Positions 28,525 through 38,102 are shown, numbered from the stretch's first letter. The stretch is DNA of 64,000 bases from Rhodococcus sp. SMB37 (GCF_004345605.1 NZ_SLVY01000018.1:62001-126000), one strand, 5' to 3'. Program-made: numbers and translations. The notes: generated from the letters alone by a model not told the origin.

Positions 28525-28748
28525 GACGGGCAGGCCGGTGGTGCGACCGCACCCGCGGAGTTTGCAAGCCCTTGTAATCAAGCCGATTTCAATGGTCGTC
28601 GCCCCTCGTCTCCGCGTTCTACATTCGACGAACACATGACCCGGAGTTGAACTTCCGGGGCCTGATTCACAGTCACGAGGGAGTTCCCATGCCGCGCAAC
28701 AACTCGCGACGCCGGTGGTCCGGCGCAGCGATCGGGGAGGGCTGAGCG

Positions 28749-29627
28749 ATGGCGACGATCCTCGACAGGACACGGAAGTCGGATGTGGGAGCGCCGACGA
28801 CTGTTGACGCGGAGTCCACGCTCATCGATCCGACAGCGCTGAGCAGGAAGACCCAGAGCTCATCCCGCGTGCCGCGATCAGTGCAGCGCATGATCGGTCC
28901 AGCCCTGATCATCGTGATCTGGCAGCTCGTGGTGAGCACCGGGTTGTTCAACGAGAACACCCTCCCCCGGCCGTTGTCGGTGCTGTCGGCAGCATGGCGT
29001 CTGATCGCGAACGGCGAACTGCAGGAACATATGTCCATCAGTCTGCTGCGGGTGGGCTACGGCTTGCTGTTCGGAATCGTGCTCGGGCTGGTCCTCGCGT
29101 TGATCTCCGGATTGTCGCGCGTCGGTGAGAACTTCGTCGATGCCAACATGGAGGTCCTGAGGGCCGTCCCGAACTTCGCTCTCGTTCCCCTGCTCATCGT
29201 GTGGTTCGGTATCAGCGAGACCCCGAAGGTCCTGCTCATCACCCTCGCGGTTGCTGTCTCGATCTACATCAACACCTTCTCGGCAATTCGCAGCGTCGAT
29301 GCCGGACTGGTGGAGGCTGCACGATCCTTCGGTGTGCAGCGTGCCGAACTGATCCGCCGGGTGATTCTGCCCGGTGCACTCCCCGGATTCCTGATCGGGC
29401 TGCGGCTGGCGCTGACCGGCGCGTGGCTGTCGCTGATCTTCGCGGAAACGATCAACGCGAAACGCGGTCTCGGTCGCATGATGAGCGACGCCCGCGAGTA
29501 CTTCCAACTCGACGTGGTCTTCGTGCTCATCGCGGTCTATGCGATCCTCGGCCTGATCTCGATCTTCATCGTCCGAGCACTCGAAACGCGCCTGCTCACG
29601 TGGAGGAGGTCGTTCGATGGGAACTGA
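28749..29627 (+). CDS. ssuC: ABC permease, nitrate/sulfonate/taurine type (SsuC-like)
   Basis: 292 aa. A hydrophilic N-terminus of about 45 residues precedes six helices. The EAA cytoplasmic loop reads VEAARSFGVQRAELIRRVIL, and the following PGALPGFLIGLRLALTGAW fits the SsuC/TauC branch. It is first of a tightly overlapping trio (11-bp overlap with the ATPase). Aliphatic sulfonates are the likely substrate because a TauD-type dioxygenase follows, but nitrate or other anions are not excluded. Confidence 0.87.
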   Translation: MATILDRTRKSDVGAPTTVDAESTLIDPTALSRKTQSSSRVPRSVQRMIGPALIIVIWQLVVSTGLFNENTLPRPLSVLSAAWRLIANGELQEHMSISLLRVGYGLLFGIVLGLVLALISGLSRVGENFVDANMEVLRAVPNFALVPLLIVWFGISETPKVLLITLAVAVSIYINTFSAIRSVDAGLVEAARSFGVQRAELIRRVILPGALPGFLIGLRLALTGAWLSLIFAETINAKRGLGRMMSDAREYFQLDVVFVLIAVYAILGLISIFIVRALETRLLTWRRSFDGN

Positions 29628-30360
29628 CCTGATCGAACCGACCAGGACGAATCCGGTGGTCGTCGCACGTGGGGTGCGACGTGTGTTCGGTGAGCAGGTG
29701 GTGCTCGACGGTCTCGACCTCGACATCGCCCCCGGAGAATTCGTTGCGTTGCTCGGCCGGAGCGGATCCGGTAAGTCGACCTTCCTGCGGGCCCTGGGTG
29801 CGCTGGACGCCGAAGTGGAGGGACACCTCCGTGTTCCGGCCCAGCAGGCGATCGTCTTTCAGGATCCACGCCTGCTGCCGTGGCAGAAGGTGCTGACCAA
29901 TGTCAATATCGGTCGCCCCGACAACGCGCAGACCCGCGCGGATGCCCTCGCCGCGCTCGACGAGGTTCAGCTCGCAAGCAAGGCCAAGGCCTGGCCGCGC
30001 ACGCTTTCGGGAGGTGAGGCGCAGCGTGTGGCACTCGCACGGGCCCTCGTCCGAGAACCCGAGCTGCTCCTGCTCGATGAGCCGTTCGGTGCTCTCGACG
30101 CGCTCACCCGTATCAAGATGCACGGGCTTCTCCAGCAGCTCGTGGCCAAATACCGCCCTGCCGTGCTGCTGGTCACCCATGACGTCGACGAAGCAATTCT
30201 CTTGGCAGATCGCGTGATCGTATTGACCGATGGCGCGATCTCGCTGTCATCACCGGTCGAGATACCGAAGCCCCGCTCCCGCGATTCGCGGGAATTCAAC
30301 GAGCTGCGGCGACAGTTGCTCACCGAGCTCGGCGTGGGCGACGAACCGGACGCGCAATGA
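29617..30360 (+). CDS. ssuB: ABC ATPase, sulfonate type (SsuB-like)
   Basis: 247 aa. Walker A GRSGSGKSTF, Q-loop VFQDPRLLPWQKV (the PWxxV pattern typical of SsuB/TauB), signature LSGGEAQRVALARAL, Walker B LLLLDEPFGALDA and switch His in VTHDVDEA. Drives import by the SsuC-like permease, whose 3' end it overlaps. Confidence 0.9.
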   Translation: MGTDLIEPTRTNPVVVARGVRRVFGEQVVLDGLDLDIAPGEFVALLGRSGSGKSTFLRALGALDAEVEGHLRVPAQQAIVFQDPRLLPWQKVLTNVNIGRPDNAQTRADALAALDEVQLASKAKAWPRTLSGGEAQRVALARALVREPELLLLDEPFGALDALTRIKMHGLLQQLVAKYRPAVLLVTHDVDEAILLADRVIVLTDGAISLSSPVEIPKPRSRDSREFNELRRQLLTELGVGDEPDAQ

Positions 30361-30425
30361 TCCGCCGGCTCTTCGCTGTGGGTGCACAGCACAACCACCA
30401 CGGTTCGACGACGAAGGAACAGGCT

Positions 30426-31496
30426 GTGCCGAATACAGAAGGATCACGGTGGCTTCTGCTGCCCGCATTGGCGATAGCGTTCGCGGTCTCCGGATGTGGG
30501 CTGTCCGGGGCCGACGGGCAGGATGCACTCGCCGAGGCGACCATCGCCCACAGCAGCGATGACATTCCGGAGGGAACCTCTCTCGTCGTCGCCGAGCAGA
30601 ATGCGAGCCGGTCTCTGCCGCTGCAGCTTTCAGGTGCCACCGAGGAACTTCCGTACTCGCTCGAATTTGCCGACTTCAGCGGCGGACCCGCGGTCATCGA
30701 AGCTCTCCGTTCCGGTGCTGCTGACATCGGAGCGATCGGCGAGGCCCCCATTCCGCTCGCAGTTGCCAGTGGCGTCACCGACATCGTCGCCATCGGTCTC
30801 GAAGCGAATCCAGGAAGCAGCGGCGGGTACTTCCTCGCCACACAGCCCGGAAGTGGAATCGAGACCGTCGCCGATCTGAAGGACAAGAAGGTCGCGTATC
30901 CACCGGGTACCGGACGGCACATGATCGTGGCCGGTCTCCTCGCTCGGGCCGGGCTCGATCCGAAGACGGACATCGAGGCCGTCGAGCTCGCGGGTGCCGA
31001 GGTCGCGCCGACGTTCGCGTCGGGTGCCGTCGACGCCGCGATCCTCACCGGCGTCCAGTACTACAAGGTGGGTTCGCCGCCGATCATCGGCGACGGAACC
31101 GGAATCAACACCGGAATCAACACGCTGATCGTCCGCAGGGAGACACTCGAGGATCCTGCGAAGGCCGCAGCCATCGGCGATTTCGTCGGACGTTCCGTCG
31201 CAGCAAACAACTGGATCACCGCTCATCCCGACGAATGGGTCGATGCGTACTACGTGGGAACCCAGGGCATGACGCCGGAGGACGGGAAGTCGTTGCTCGA
31301 CCACATCGGTACCGGGAAGTACTACCCGATCGACGAGAAGTCGACCGCGCTGTTCCAGACGGTCGCCGACGGACTACTCGAGACCGGAACCATGGCCACC
31401 GCGGTCGATATCCGATCCTATGTCGACGGCCGCTACAACGACATCGTCGACGCACAGAACAACGCGGATGGATCCGAGCCGCAACCGTTGCCGTGA
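30426..31496 (+). CDS. ssuA: ABC substrate-binding lipoprotein, sulfonate type (SsuA-like)
   Basis: 356 aa. Lipoprotein signal WLLLPALAIAFAVSGCG with lipobox VSGC. The periplasmic-binding fold of the NMT1/SsuA kind is shown by FSGGPAVIEALRSGAADIGA, GEAPIPLAVASG and LKDKKVAYPPGTGRHM. The GTG start at 30426 has GAAGGAA six bases upstream and gives a clean signal peptide; an ATG at 30357 overlaps ssuB (ATGA) but adds an atypical charged leader. Confidence 0.87.
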   Translation: MPNTEGSRWLLLPALAIAFAVSGCGLSGADGQDALAEATIAHSSDDIPEGTSLVVAEQNASRSLPLQLSGATEELPYSLEFADFSGGPAVIEALRSGAADIGAIGEAPIPLAVASGVTDIVAIGLEANPGSSGGYFLATQPGSGIETVADLKDKKVAYPPGTGRHMIVAGLLARAGLDPKTDIEAVELAGAEVAPTFASGAVDAAILTGVQYYKVGSPPIIGDGTGINTGINTLIVRRETLEDPAKAAAIGDFVGRSVAANNWITAHPDEWVDAYYVGTQGMTPEDGKSLLDHIGTGKYYPIDEKSTALFQTVADGLLETGTMATAVDIRSYVDGRYNDIVDAQNNADGSEPQPLP

Positions 31497-31571
31497 TGCT
31501 CTGTGAACCAGATGTTCTGAAGTACCTGAAGTTCTCACAGCCCAGATAATTCCGATGAAGGGAAGTTCACC

Positions 31572-32489
31572 ATGACCCAGGCCGCCACCAGACTCGACGT
31601 CATTCCCCAGTCCGGATACGCCGGTGCAGAGATTCGGGGTATCGACCTGACTCGCGAACTCACCGATGACGAGATCACCACCGTGCGTGACGCCTTGCTG
31701 AAGTGGAAGGTGGTGTTCTTCCGAGAGCAGTTCCTCGATCACGACCAGCACCTGCGGTTCGCGTCCTATTTCGGTAATCCGACCCCGGCTCACCCGTTGT
31801 TCGATTCGATCCCGGACGAGAACTACCCCACCATCTACCCGATCTTCCGCGATCGGTTCAAAGCTCGGGTCGCGAAGAGCAACGGCTACGACAAGGTGCG
31901 CTGGCACGCGGATGTGACTGCCGCGATCAATCCGCCGTTCGCATCGATTCTGCGTGCCGAGGAACTGCCCCCCTACGGTGGTGACACGCAATGGTCCAAC
32001 GCCGTCGCGGCGTACAACGGTCTGTCGGCTCCGGTGCAACGATTGGTCGACGAACTACGTGCGGTGCACCAGTTCACGCCGGGTGCCGGGTCGAAGCCCA
32101 CCGAGGACTATCTCCGCCGTGTCGAGCGTCGCCCGCTGGTGACCGAGCATCCGGTGGTGCGTGTGCACCCGGAGACCGGGGAGAAGGCGCTGTACGTCAA
32201 TCCCGGTTTCACCCAGCACATCACCGGCGTCTCTGCGCACGAGAGCCGTCGTCTGCTCGGATTGTTCTACGAAGAGTTGGGCCGCCCCGAATACACCGTG
32301 CGGTTCAAGTGGGAGCCGGGCTCGATTGCATTTTGGGACAACCGTTCCGCTGTGCATCTGGCGCCGTCGGATCTCACGACAGAACACGACCGTCGGCTCT
32401 ACCGCATCACTCTCGAGGGTGATGTGCCGGTCGGGCCCGACGGAGTCGAGTCCGTTGCACTCGAGGGTGACCCTTTCAACGCTGTCTGA
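31572..32489 (+). CDS. TauD/TfdA-family 2-oxoglutarate/Fe(II) dioxygenase
   Basis: 305 aa. Iron ligands are visible as HxD in VRWHADVTAA and the distal His in FWDNRSAVHLAPSDL; the 2-oxoglutarate-binding Arg is in RRLYRITLEGD. These enzymes oxidise taurine, alkylsulfates or phenoxyacetates; AtsK-type alkylsulfatases look similar. Directly downstream of an SsuABC-like importer, so release of sulfite or sulfate from an organosulfur compound is the best guess. Confidence 0.9.
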   Translation: MTQAATRLDVIPQSGYAGAEIRGIDLTRELTDDEITTVRDALLKWKVVFFREQFLDHDQHLRFASYFGNPTPAHPLFDSIPDENYPTIYPIFRDRFKARVAKSNGYDKVRWHADVTAAINPPFASILRAEELPPYGGDTQWSNAVAAYNGLSAPVQRLVDELRAVHQFTPGAGSKPTEDYLRRVERRPLVTEHPVVRVHPETGEKALYVNPGFTQHITGVSAHESRRLLGLFYEELGRPEYTVRFKWEPGSIAFWDNRSAVHLAPSDLTTEHDRRLYRITLEGDVPVGPDGVESVALEGDPFNAV

Positions 32490-32507
32490 TCCAGTATTAG
32501 GAGTTCG

Positions 32508-33734
32508 ATGTTCGCCCGCATGCGGGAGACGGAACCCTCTGCGGGCCTACGTCCATACTTCACGTCCCTGTTCATACCGTCCGCGATCTTCGGCCTCGGT
32601 ACTGGCGCTGGGGCACCCATGATGGCTCTGCTCGCCCGGGAGCTGGGTGCCTCGGTGCCTGTCGCGGGCATCATCGTCGCGTTGCTGGCACTCGGTGCGG
32701 TGCTCGGCGACCTGCCATCGGGAACCTTGGTCGGGCGTTTCGGTGAGGTGCGCGCGATCGTCGTAGGATCGTCGCTCGGTGCGGTGGGCGTGATCATTTC
32801 GCTGGCGGCCCCCAACCCGGCGATCCTGGCGGTCGGTGCAGTGCTCACCGGATTCGCATTCGCTGTGTGGGGGCTGGCCCGCCAGAGTTACCTGGCCGGT
32901 GCTCTGCCGGTGCACATGCGAGCCCGGGGTATCTCCGCGAATGCGGCAATGCACAGGGCGGGAGTGCTGGTCGGACCGTTCGTCGGCGCGATCGCTGTCC
33001 ATCAGTTCGGTATTCGCGGCGGACTGATGGTCGAACTCGTGGCGATCATCGTCGCGGGAGCGCTCATTGCTCGGACGACGGTTCCGGAACCGCAACGTTC
33101 CGAGGGCGGAGACGTGGGGGTCCTTGCCGTCGCGAAGTCTCACCATGTCGTGCTCCTGACGCTGGGAGCGGGGTCGATGCTCGTGGGGGCCTCGCGTGCG
33201 TCGCGTGAAGCGGTGCTACCCCTGTGGGCCGAGCACATCGGGATCGCGCCGGCCACGGTGTCCCTGGTGTTCGGAATCAGTGGTGCGGTGGATCTGCTGC
33301 TCGCCTACCCGGCGGGAGTCATCATGGACAAATTCGGCCGCCGCGTGACAGCGGTACCGGCTCTGCTGCTGTTCGGGATCGCGTTTCTGATCCTTCCGCT
33401 GATCCATGAATTGTGGTGGCTCGTCGTCGTCGCGATGCTGCTCGGTGCAGCCAACGGGTGGAGCAACGGGGTCGTCATGACGCTCGGTGCCGATGTCTCA
33501 CCGCCGGATCGCCGCGCGGAATTCCTCGGCGCGTGGCGACTGACCCATGACGTCGGATCGTTCACCGGTCCGCTGTTGGTCGGTGTGGTTGCGGCGGCAT
33601 CTCTTGCGGCGGGGGCTGTGGCGATCGGTGTGTTGTCCATCGCGGGCAGCGCCGTGATGTGGCGGTATATCCCGCGATACGTGCCCAGCCCGAAGGCACA
33701 TCGACAATCCGTGAGCGCGGGCCTCGAGTCATAG
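32508..33734 (+). CDS. MFS transporter
   Basis: 408 aa, twelve helices. Motif A-like GDLPSGTLVGRFGEVRAI follows helix 2, with a second copy in the middle loop (YPAGVIMDKFGRRVTA). The start at 32508 follows TAGGAG with a 4-base gap and lies 18 bp after the dioxygenase stop, so it is in the same transcript. Substrate unknown; it may export a product or import a related organosulfur compound. Confidence 0.87.
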   Translation: MFARMRETEPSAGLRPYFTSLFIPSAIFGLGTGAGAPMMALLARELGASVPVAGIIVALLALGAVLGDLPSGTLVGRFGEVRAIVVGSSLGAVGVIISLAAPNPAILAVGAVLTGFAFAVWGLARQSYLAGALPVHMRARGISANAAMHRAGVLVGPFVGAIAVHQFGIRGGLMVELVAIIVAGALIARTTVPEPQRSEGGDVGVLAVAKSHHVVLLTLGAGSMLVGASRASREAVLPLWAEHIGIAPATVSLVFGISGAVDLLLAYPAGVIMDKFGRRVTAVPALLLFGIAFLILPLIHELWWLVVVAMLLGAANGWSNGVVMTLGADVSPPDRRAEFLGAWRLTHDVGSFTGPLLVGVVAAASLAAGAVAIGVLSIAGSAVMWRYIPRYVPSPKAHRQSVSAGLES

Positions 33735-33788
33735 GCACGTGTTCCCATTCGTCCAATCCGAATGCGGACGGACTGCGATGCTACGACG

Positions 33789-34142
33789 ATGATCAAGAGA
33801 ATCATTTCGTATGCCGACGGGCACGATCTTGCTGCGTCCAGGACCTTCTACGTCGAGGTCTTCGGGCTCGATGTAGCGATGGACGATCCGGTACTGGGTC
33901 TACAGTCCTCGGACGATCCCAGCGCGCAGGTCTTGATCCCGCCACATGGGATGGAGAACCCGGTGCCGCGCTTCGGGATCGATGTCGGGACGCCGGCCGC
34001 AGTCGACGCTGCCCACGCCGAAGCGATACGCAGAGGCTCGCCTGTGGTCTATCCGCTCACCGACGAACCATGGGGTGTACGACGGTTCTTCGTGGAGGAT
34101 CCGAGTGGCACAGTGATCAACGTGCTCGCACATCTGTCCTGA
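33789..34142 (+). CDS. Glyoxalase/VOC-family protein
   Basis: 117 aa. One VOC unit: SRTFYVEVFGLDVAMDDPVL, a central RFGIDVGTPAAVD and the C-terminal RRFFVEDPSGTVINVLAH with the metal-type Glu. Start at MIKRIISYADG; nine upstream codons look like leader sequence. No partner indicates the substrate. Confidence 0.83.
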   Translation: MIKRIISYADGHDLAASRTFYVEVFGLDVAMDDPVLGLQSSDDPSAQVLIPPHGMENPVPRFGIDVGTPAAVDAAHAEAIRRGSPVVYPLTDEPWGVRRFFVEDPSGTVINVLAHLS

Positions 34143-34180
34143 TCTGCCGGATGTCCTGATCTGCCGGATAGGGTGAGGCC

Positions 34181-34531
34181 ATGAGCGCCATCCCCAGCCA
34201 CTGGATTCCGCACCATCGTGAAGACGGGGAGGTCATCGGTTGGATCGACCTGGAATCCCAGGAACCAGACCTCATTCCGATCGATCGGTTGGGCCGGCCC
34301 CTCCCGTCGGTCTCCGATTGGAATGCAGCCGAGGAGGTGCTCGACGATGTGGGCCTGCGCTTCCTCATGAACCGATTCCACTACCGCGGGCACACGGTGC
34401 GGATCAGGCATCTCTACGAGGACCGCGTCATCGTCACTACCGCGGTGTCCGACGCGATCGGCGATGTCGGGCAGGAGTTCACGCTTCCCTTCCCCGCTGG
34501 CACCGATCTCACCGAGGTTCGAACGCGCTGA
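34181..34531 (+). CDS. Hypothetical protein
   Basis: 116 aa soluble protein without a family I recognise. It is acidic and rich in Trp/His/Asp at the N-terminus (HWIPHHREDGEVIGWIDLE) and has a probable all-beta C-terminal half (RFHYRGHTVRIRHLYEDRVI). Convergent with the mycolyltransferase-like gene, with 13 bases between stops. Confidence 0.65.
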   Translation: MSAIPSHWIPHHREDGEVIGWIDLESQEPDLIPIDRLGRPLPSVSDWNAAEEVLDDVGLRFLMNRFHYRGHTVRIRHLYEDRVIVTTAVSDAIGDVGQEFTLPFPAGTDLTEVRTR

Positions 34532-34544
34532 CCGATCGGGCGGA

Positions 34545-35651
34545 TCACTGGGTAGGCGGCAAACCCAGTGCATCGGCGAGGAGCGGCCACGACTGGTAGA
34601 AGGCGTCCTGCCAGTATCCCCACGAATGGGTCCCTCGGGGCCGCAGGTCGAACGTCGCGGGGATATCGAGTTCGTTCAGGCGGTTCTGCAGGTTCGTCGT
34701 GCACCAGTGCACCGCGGCCTCGATCACTCCGCCGACCACGACCTGGTTCGCCAACGCCAGCGCCTGATCCTCGAAGCTCGCATCCGGTTCCACGACCGTG
34801 AACTCGTTGCCGAGGGTTTCGTGCGGGCCGGGCAGGCCGGTGGCGTCGGAGATGAACAGCTTGGTTCCGCGTAGGCCTTCGGCGTTGACCACGGGATCGT
34901 TCTCCACCCACGCCGGATCGTCGTCCTCGCCGTACATGTTCCGGACGTCGCCGCCGCCCCAGGTTTCGACGACGAGCTTGACGAATTCCTTGCCGATCGG
35001 ATCGGAGGTCTGTGCGCAGCCGCTGTAACCGGCCGCCGCGGAATAGAAACCGGGCTCGGCGATCGCATATTGGAGCACTGCGGTCGCCGTCATCGAATTC
35101 GCTGCGATGGCCTGGACACCGTTGGTGCCCAGCGCGCCATCGACCAGCGGCGGAAGCTCTTCGAGGAAGAACGTCTGCCATTTGTTGAGACCGAGATTCG
35201 GGTCTTCGCGTTTCCAGTCGGTGTAGTACGAGAACGCGCCGCCGATGGGCATCACCACGTTGACATCTTGTGTCTTCAGGAAATCGCCGACGTCGGTGTT
35301 GGCCCACCACGTTGCGGCATCGGTACCACCGCCGGCGCCGTTGACCAGGTACAACACAGGCCGAGGCGCAGACGCATCGCGTGGACGCTGGACTCGGACC
35401 GTGATGTCTTCGTCCATCGCTGCGGAGTGGACCTGCAGGGTCAGGAACTGTCCGTCGATCTCGCTCGAGACGATCCGGGAACCATTCGGCGACACCGGGT
35501 CCGCAAGCAGGGATTGTGCCGCGACGATAGGGTCGTTCGGCACCTGATCCTGTGCGAACGCGATACCGGTACCGGCGGTGGCCGCAAGCATCGTCGCGAC
35601 TGCTCCTGCGACCACGGTGGCCCTGATTCGCCTTGCCGATATCGACCGCAT
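34545..35651 (-). CDS. Secreted mycolyltransferase-like protein (antigen 85 family)
   Basis: 368 aa. The signal peptide (about residues 1-33) ends in GIAFA-QDQ. The esterase fold carries the nucleophile in AIAANSMTATAVLQYA and the His in RGTHSWGYWQDAF, which matches the HSWxYW end of antigen 85 proteins. Such enzymes move mycolates between trehalose and arabinogalactan. The N-terminal region before the alpha/beta core is longer than in Ag85, as in several Rhodococcus and Corynebacterium members. Supports a mycolate-bearing host. Confidence 0.85.
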   Translation of the reverse strand: MRSISARRIRATVVAGAVATMLAATAGTGIAFAQDQVPNDPIVAAQSLLADPVSPNGSRIVSSEIDGQFLTLQVHSAAMDEDITVRVQRPRDASAPRPVLYLVNGAGGGTDAATWWANTDVGDFLKTQDVNVVMPIGGAFSYYTDWKREDPNLGLNKWQTFFLEELPPLVDGALGTNGVQAIAANSMTATAVLQYAIAEPGFYSAAAGYSGCAQTSDPIGKEFVKLVVETWGGGDVRNMYGEDDDPAWVENDPVVNAEGLRGTKLFISDATGLPGPHETLGNEFTVVEPDASFEDQALALANQVVVGGVIEAAVHWCTTNLQNRLNELDIPATFDLRPRGTHSWGYWQDAFYQSWPLLADALGLPPTQ

Positions 35652-35672
35652 CTCGGTCCTTCCCCAATTGCT

Positions 35673-36107
35673 TCAGCCGGTGAGCCCGACACCGACAAGA
35701 ACGAGCGACCCGACGGACGATACCGTACGCACGATATTGAATGTGTTCCAGCGGGGATGGAATTCAGCGAATCCGATGCGCTTGGAATCGAGCGAATTGT
35801 TCAACGGAACGTTGACGATGACGGTAACGACAAGCGAGCCGGCCAAGCTGACCGCTGCCGCGGCGAAGAACCACAGCGCGGACGACCCCTCTGCGAAGAA
35901 CCCGGATACGAGGGCCAGGATCGGAGCACCGAAGAACGGTATGAACAGCCATGGGGTGAGGATCTTTCGATTCATGCTCCGCATGGCAATATCGGCTGCG
36001 TCGGCGTCGATCGCTTTGAGCCCGGGGATCACCGACATCGAGAACGAGTAGTACATGCCGGCGAGAGTTCCGTGTAGGACGAGTGTGATGAGACCGAGTA
36101 TCGACAT
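35673..36107 (-). CDS. DUF1772 membrane protein
   Basis: 144 aa, four helices: MSILGLITLVLHGTLAGMYY, LFIPFFGAPILALVSGFFAE, FFAAAAVSLAGSLVVTVIVN and a C-terminal helix. NVPLNNSLD and WNTFNIVRTVSS are typical DUF1772 (anthrone-oxygenase-like) signatures. Start at ATG 36107; GGAG lies 12 bases upstream. Function unknown. Confidence 0.83.
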   Translation of the reverse strand: MSILGLITLVLHGTLAGMYYSFSMSVIPGLKAIDADAADIAMRSMNRKILTPWLFIPFFGAPILALVSGFFAEGSSALWFFAAAAVSLAGSLVVTVIVNVPLNNSLDSKRIGFAEFHPRWNTFNIVRTVSSVGSLVLVGVGLTG

Positions 36108-36199
36108 GTAGGCATGATGCTCCTGTCGACCCGCGATGACTTTCGGGGACTCGGGCAGTCTCACTCTGTGCCATCAACGACGAATCGTGGAGAACCCGA

Positions 36200-36841
36200 A
36201 TGAGCCAACTGCTGAGAGTCCAGAATTTCACCGTGTCGAGCGACGGCATCGCCGCAGGTGAGAACCAAAGTTTCGAGAGCCCGTTCGGGCTCGACCACGG
36301 CGAGATGCTCGAGTGGGCCGGTGCCACGGCGAGCTGGCCCAATCGAACCGAGCCGGGTGGAAGTCGCGGCCTCGACGACTACTTCACACGCGACTTCGCG
36401 CACAACATCGGTGCTGAGATCATGGGACGCAACAAGTTCGGTCCGCAACGCGGTCCCTGGGCTGATCACGAGTGGCTCGGATGGTGGGGCGACGAACCGC
36501 CGTTCCATACGCCGGTGTTCGTGATGACCCACTACGAGCGCCCGTCGTTCACCCTCGGAGATACCACGTTCCACTTCGTCGACGGCGACCCGGCCACGGT
36601 CCTCGAGCAGGCAAAGAAAGCCGCGGACGGCAAGGATGTCCGGCTGGGCGGCGGGGTCACCACCGTCAAGGAATTCCTCGACGCGGATCTCGTCGACACC
36701 CTGCATGTGGTGGTGTCGCCCGTGACCTTCGGTAATGGCCTCCGGCTCTGGGGGTCGCCCGACGAGTTACTCGACCGATTCCACTTCGACGTGGTGCCCA
36801 GTCCGAGCGGCGTCACCCACCACTTGTTCTGGAGGAAGTGA
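36200..36841 (+). CDS. RibD C-terminal/dihydrofolate reductase-fold protein
   Basis: 213 aa. The DHFR-like fold is shown by FTVSSDGIAAGENQSFESPF at the N-terminus, AEIMGRNKFGPQRGPW, PVFVMTHYERPS, KDVRLGGGVTTVKEFLDADL and HVVVSPVTFGNGLRLW. This is the widespread actinobacterial RibD_C stand-alone type; NADPH-linked reduction is expected, substrate unknown. Confidence 0.88.
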   Translation: MSQLLRVQNFTVSSDGIAAGENQSFESPFGLDHGEMLEWAGATASWPNRTEPGGSRGLDDYFTRDFAHNIGAEIMGRNKFGPQRGPWADHEWLGWWGDEPPFHTPVFVMTHYERPSFTLGDTTFHFVDGDPATVLEQAKKAADGKDVRLGGGVTTVKEFLDADLVDTLHVVVSPVTFGNGLRLWGSPDELLDRFHFDVVPSPSGVTHHLFWRK

Positions 36842-36851
36842 CGGCGGCGCC

Positions 36852-37046
36852 CTACCGTGAGGCTGCCTGCCGCGAGACCGAGCGATCGGGGAGTCTCCTG
36901 CGGATCGCGTAGCCGGCCACGATCAATGCGATGAGCTCCGGTCCGGTGTGGACCGCGAAGACTCCGAGCAGACTCGGGCCACCCCAGTCGTCGCGGTAAC
37001 TCGCCGGATCGTGGTAGTCGATGATGAAGAATTCGGCGCCGCGACA
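36852..37046 (-). pseudogene. C-terminal remnant of a small membrane protein gene
   Basis: The minus-strand frame ending at 36852 reads like the end of a membrane protein: FFIIDYHDPASYRDDWGGPS, then LLGVFAVHTGPELIALIVAG and a basic RRRLPDRSVSRQ tail. The frame is open only back to a stop at 37086-37088 and has no start codon or helix upstream, so the front of the gene is gone. No other gene lies in the 330-base gap 36842-37169. Confidence 0.4.
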
Positions 37047-37169
37047 ACTCAGGGAAACCCCGGATCTTCGGCTCAGGTGGCAACGTCACTCGGCGCGCGG
37101 CCGCGGAAGGTGCCGGTTCTCGTTGCGTTTCCGCTGATCGGGACCAGAATTGCGGCCCTGTTCCGGTGC

Positions 37170-38102
37170 TCAGTTCGCGTCAGCGGATTCAGTGAGTAAC
37201 TCGTCCAGGTCATCGAGAACCGTGAGCCCGCCGAGTGGGCCGACACCGGTGATCCAGTACGACATGTCGACGACGTGCATGTTCGGGAACAGCTCTCGAT
37301 CGGTCACGACCGGAGGAACCGATGTGGGATCGTCAGGTGTCCCGCTGGTGACCAGCACGATATCGGCACGCGCTTCGGTGGCGTGCTCGTACGACACGTC
37401 GACCGAGATCGAGTTCTCCCAATCGCGAGGCGGGATGGTGAATCCGGCACATTCGAGGGCGCTGCCGGCGAAGGAGACGGGGCCGTAGAGCGTGAGCTGT
37501 TCGTCGCGGGGCCGGATCAGCTGTGCCGTCTTACCTTCGGTGCTGTGTTCGGTCGAGACTTCGTCGCAGCGGTCGGTGTAGTTGTCGAGCAATGCCTGCG
37601 CATCATCGCTGCGACCGAGTGCGTCGGCGACGAAGCGGACGTTGTCCTGCCACGGGTCGGATTGCGACGCCATGAAGACGGTCGGCGCGATGGCGGCGAA
37701 CTGTTCGTACATCTCGCCGTGCCGAGTCTGGGTACCGATGATCAAGTCGGGGTCGAGTGCGGCGATCTTCTCGAGGTTCGGCTCCGCAACAGTTCCGGCG
37801 AGCTCGACTGTCGAGGCCTTATCGCCCAGGTAAGCGGGCACACCGGTCGACTCGCTGAGAACAGCTGCGCCGACAGGGACGACCCCGAGCGCGATGGATG
37901 TGTCGAGTTGAACGGGTTCGAGGACTACCACGCGCTGCGGATCGCCCGGCACCTCTGTGGTGCCCCGAGCGTGCTCGACCATGCGCGACGCTGACGTCTG
38001 GTCGGCGGATTCGTCGGTGTCGCTACCGCACGCGGACAACGCGAGGGCACAGACGACGGCTCCCGCCACCAAGCGCCCGACTCGTCGTGTGTTCTGTTTC
38101 AT
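37170..38102 (-). CDS. Iron-siderophore ABC transporter substrate-binding lipoprotein
   Basis: 310 aa. Signal peptide with lipobox LALSACG. FepB/FecB-like fold: RVVVLEPVQLDTSIALGVVP, EPNLEKIAALDPDLIIGTQ and QFAAIAPTVFMASQSD. It captures ferric siderophore outside the membrane; permease and ATPase genes are not adjacent. The start (MKQNTRRVG) follows GAGGAGC six bases upstream. An IdeR-like box lies in the divergent promoter region. Confidence 0.9.
   Translation of the reverse strand: MKQNTRRVGRLVAGAVVCALALSACGSDTDESADQTSASRMVEHARGTTEVPGDPQRVVVLEPVQLDTSIALGVVPVGAAVLSESTGVPAYLGDKASTVELAGTVAEPNLEKIAALDPDLIIGTQTRHGEMYEQFAAIAPTVFMASQSDPWQDNVRFVADALGRSDDAQALLDNYTDRCDEVSTEHSTEGKTAQLIRPRDEQLTLYGPVSFAGSALECAGFTIPPRDWENSISVDVSYEHATEARADIVLVTSGTPDDPTSVPPVVTDRELFPNMHVVDMSYWITGVGPLGGLTVLDDLDELLTESADAN

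Noticed and set aside
28592-28745. Two tiny frames before the ssuC-like gene (28592-28639 and 28689-28745), possible leader peptides for sulfur control
   Set aside because: Neither contains Cys codons or an attenuator-like hairpin, and ribosome sites are weak; not enough to call a leader.
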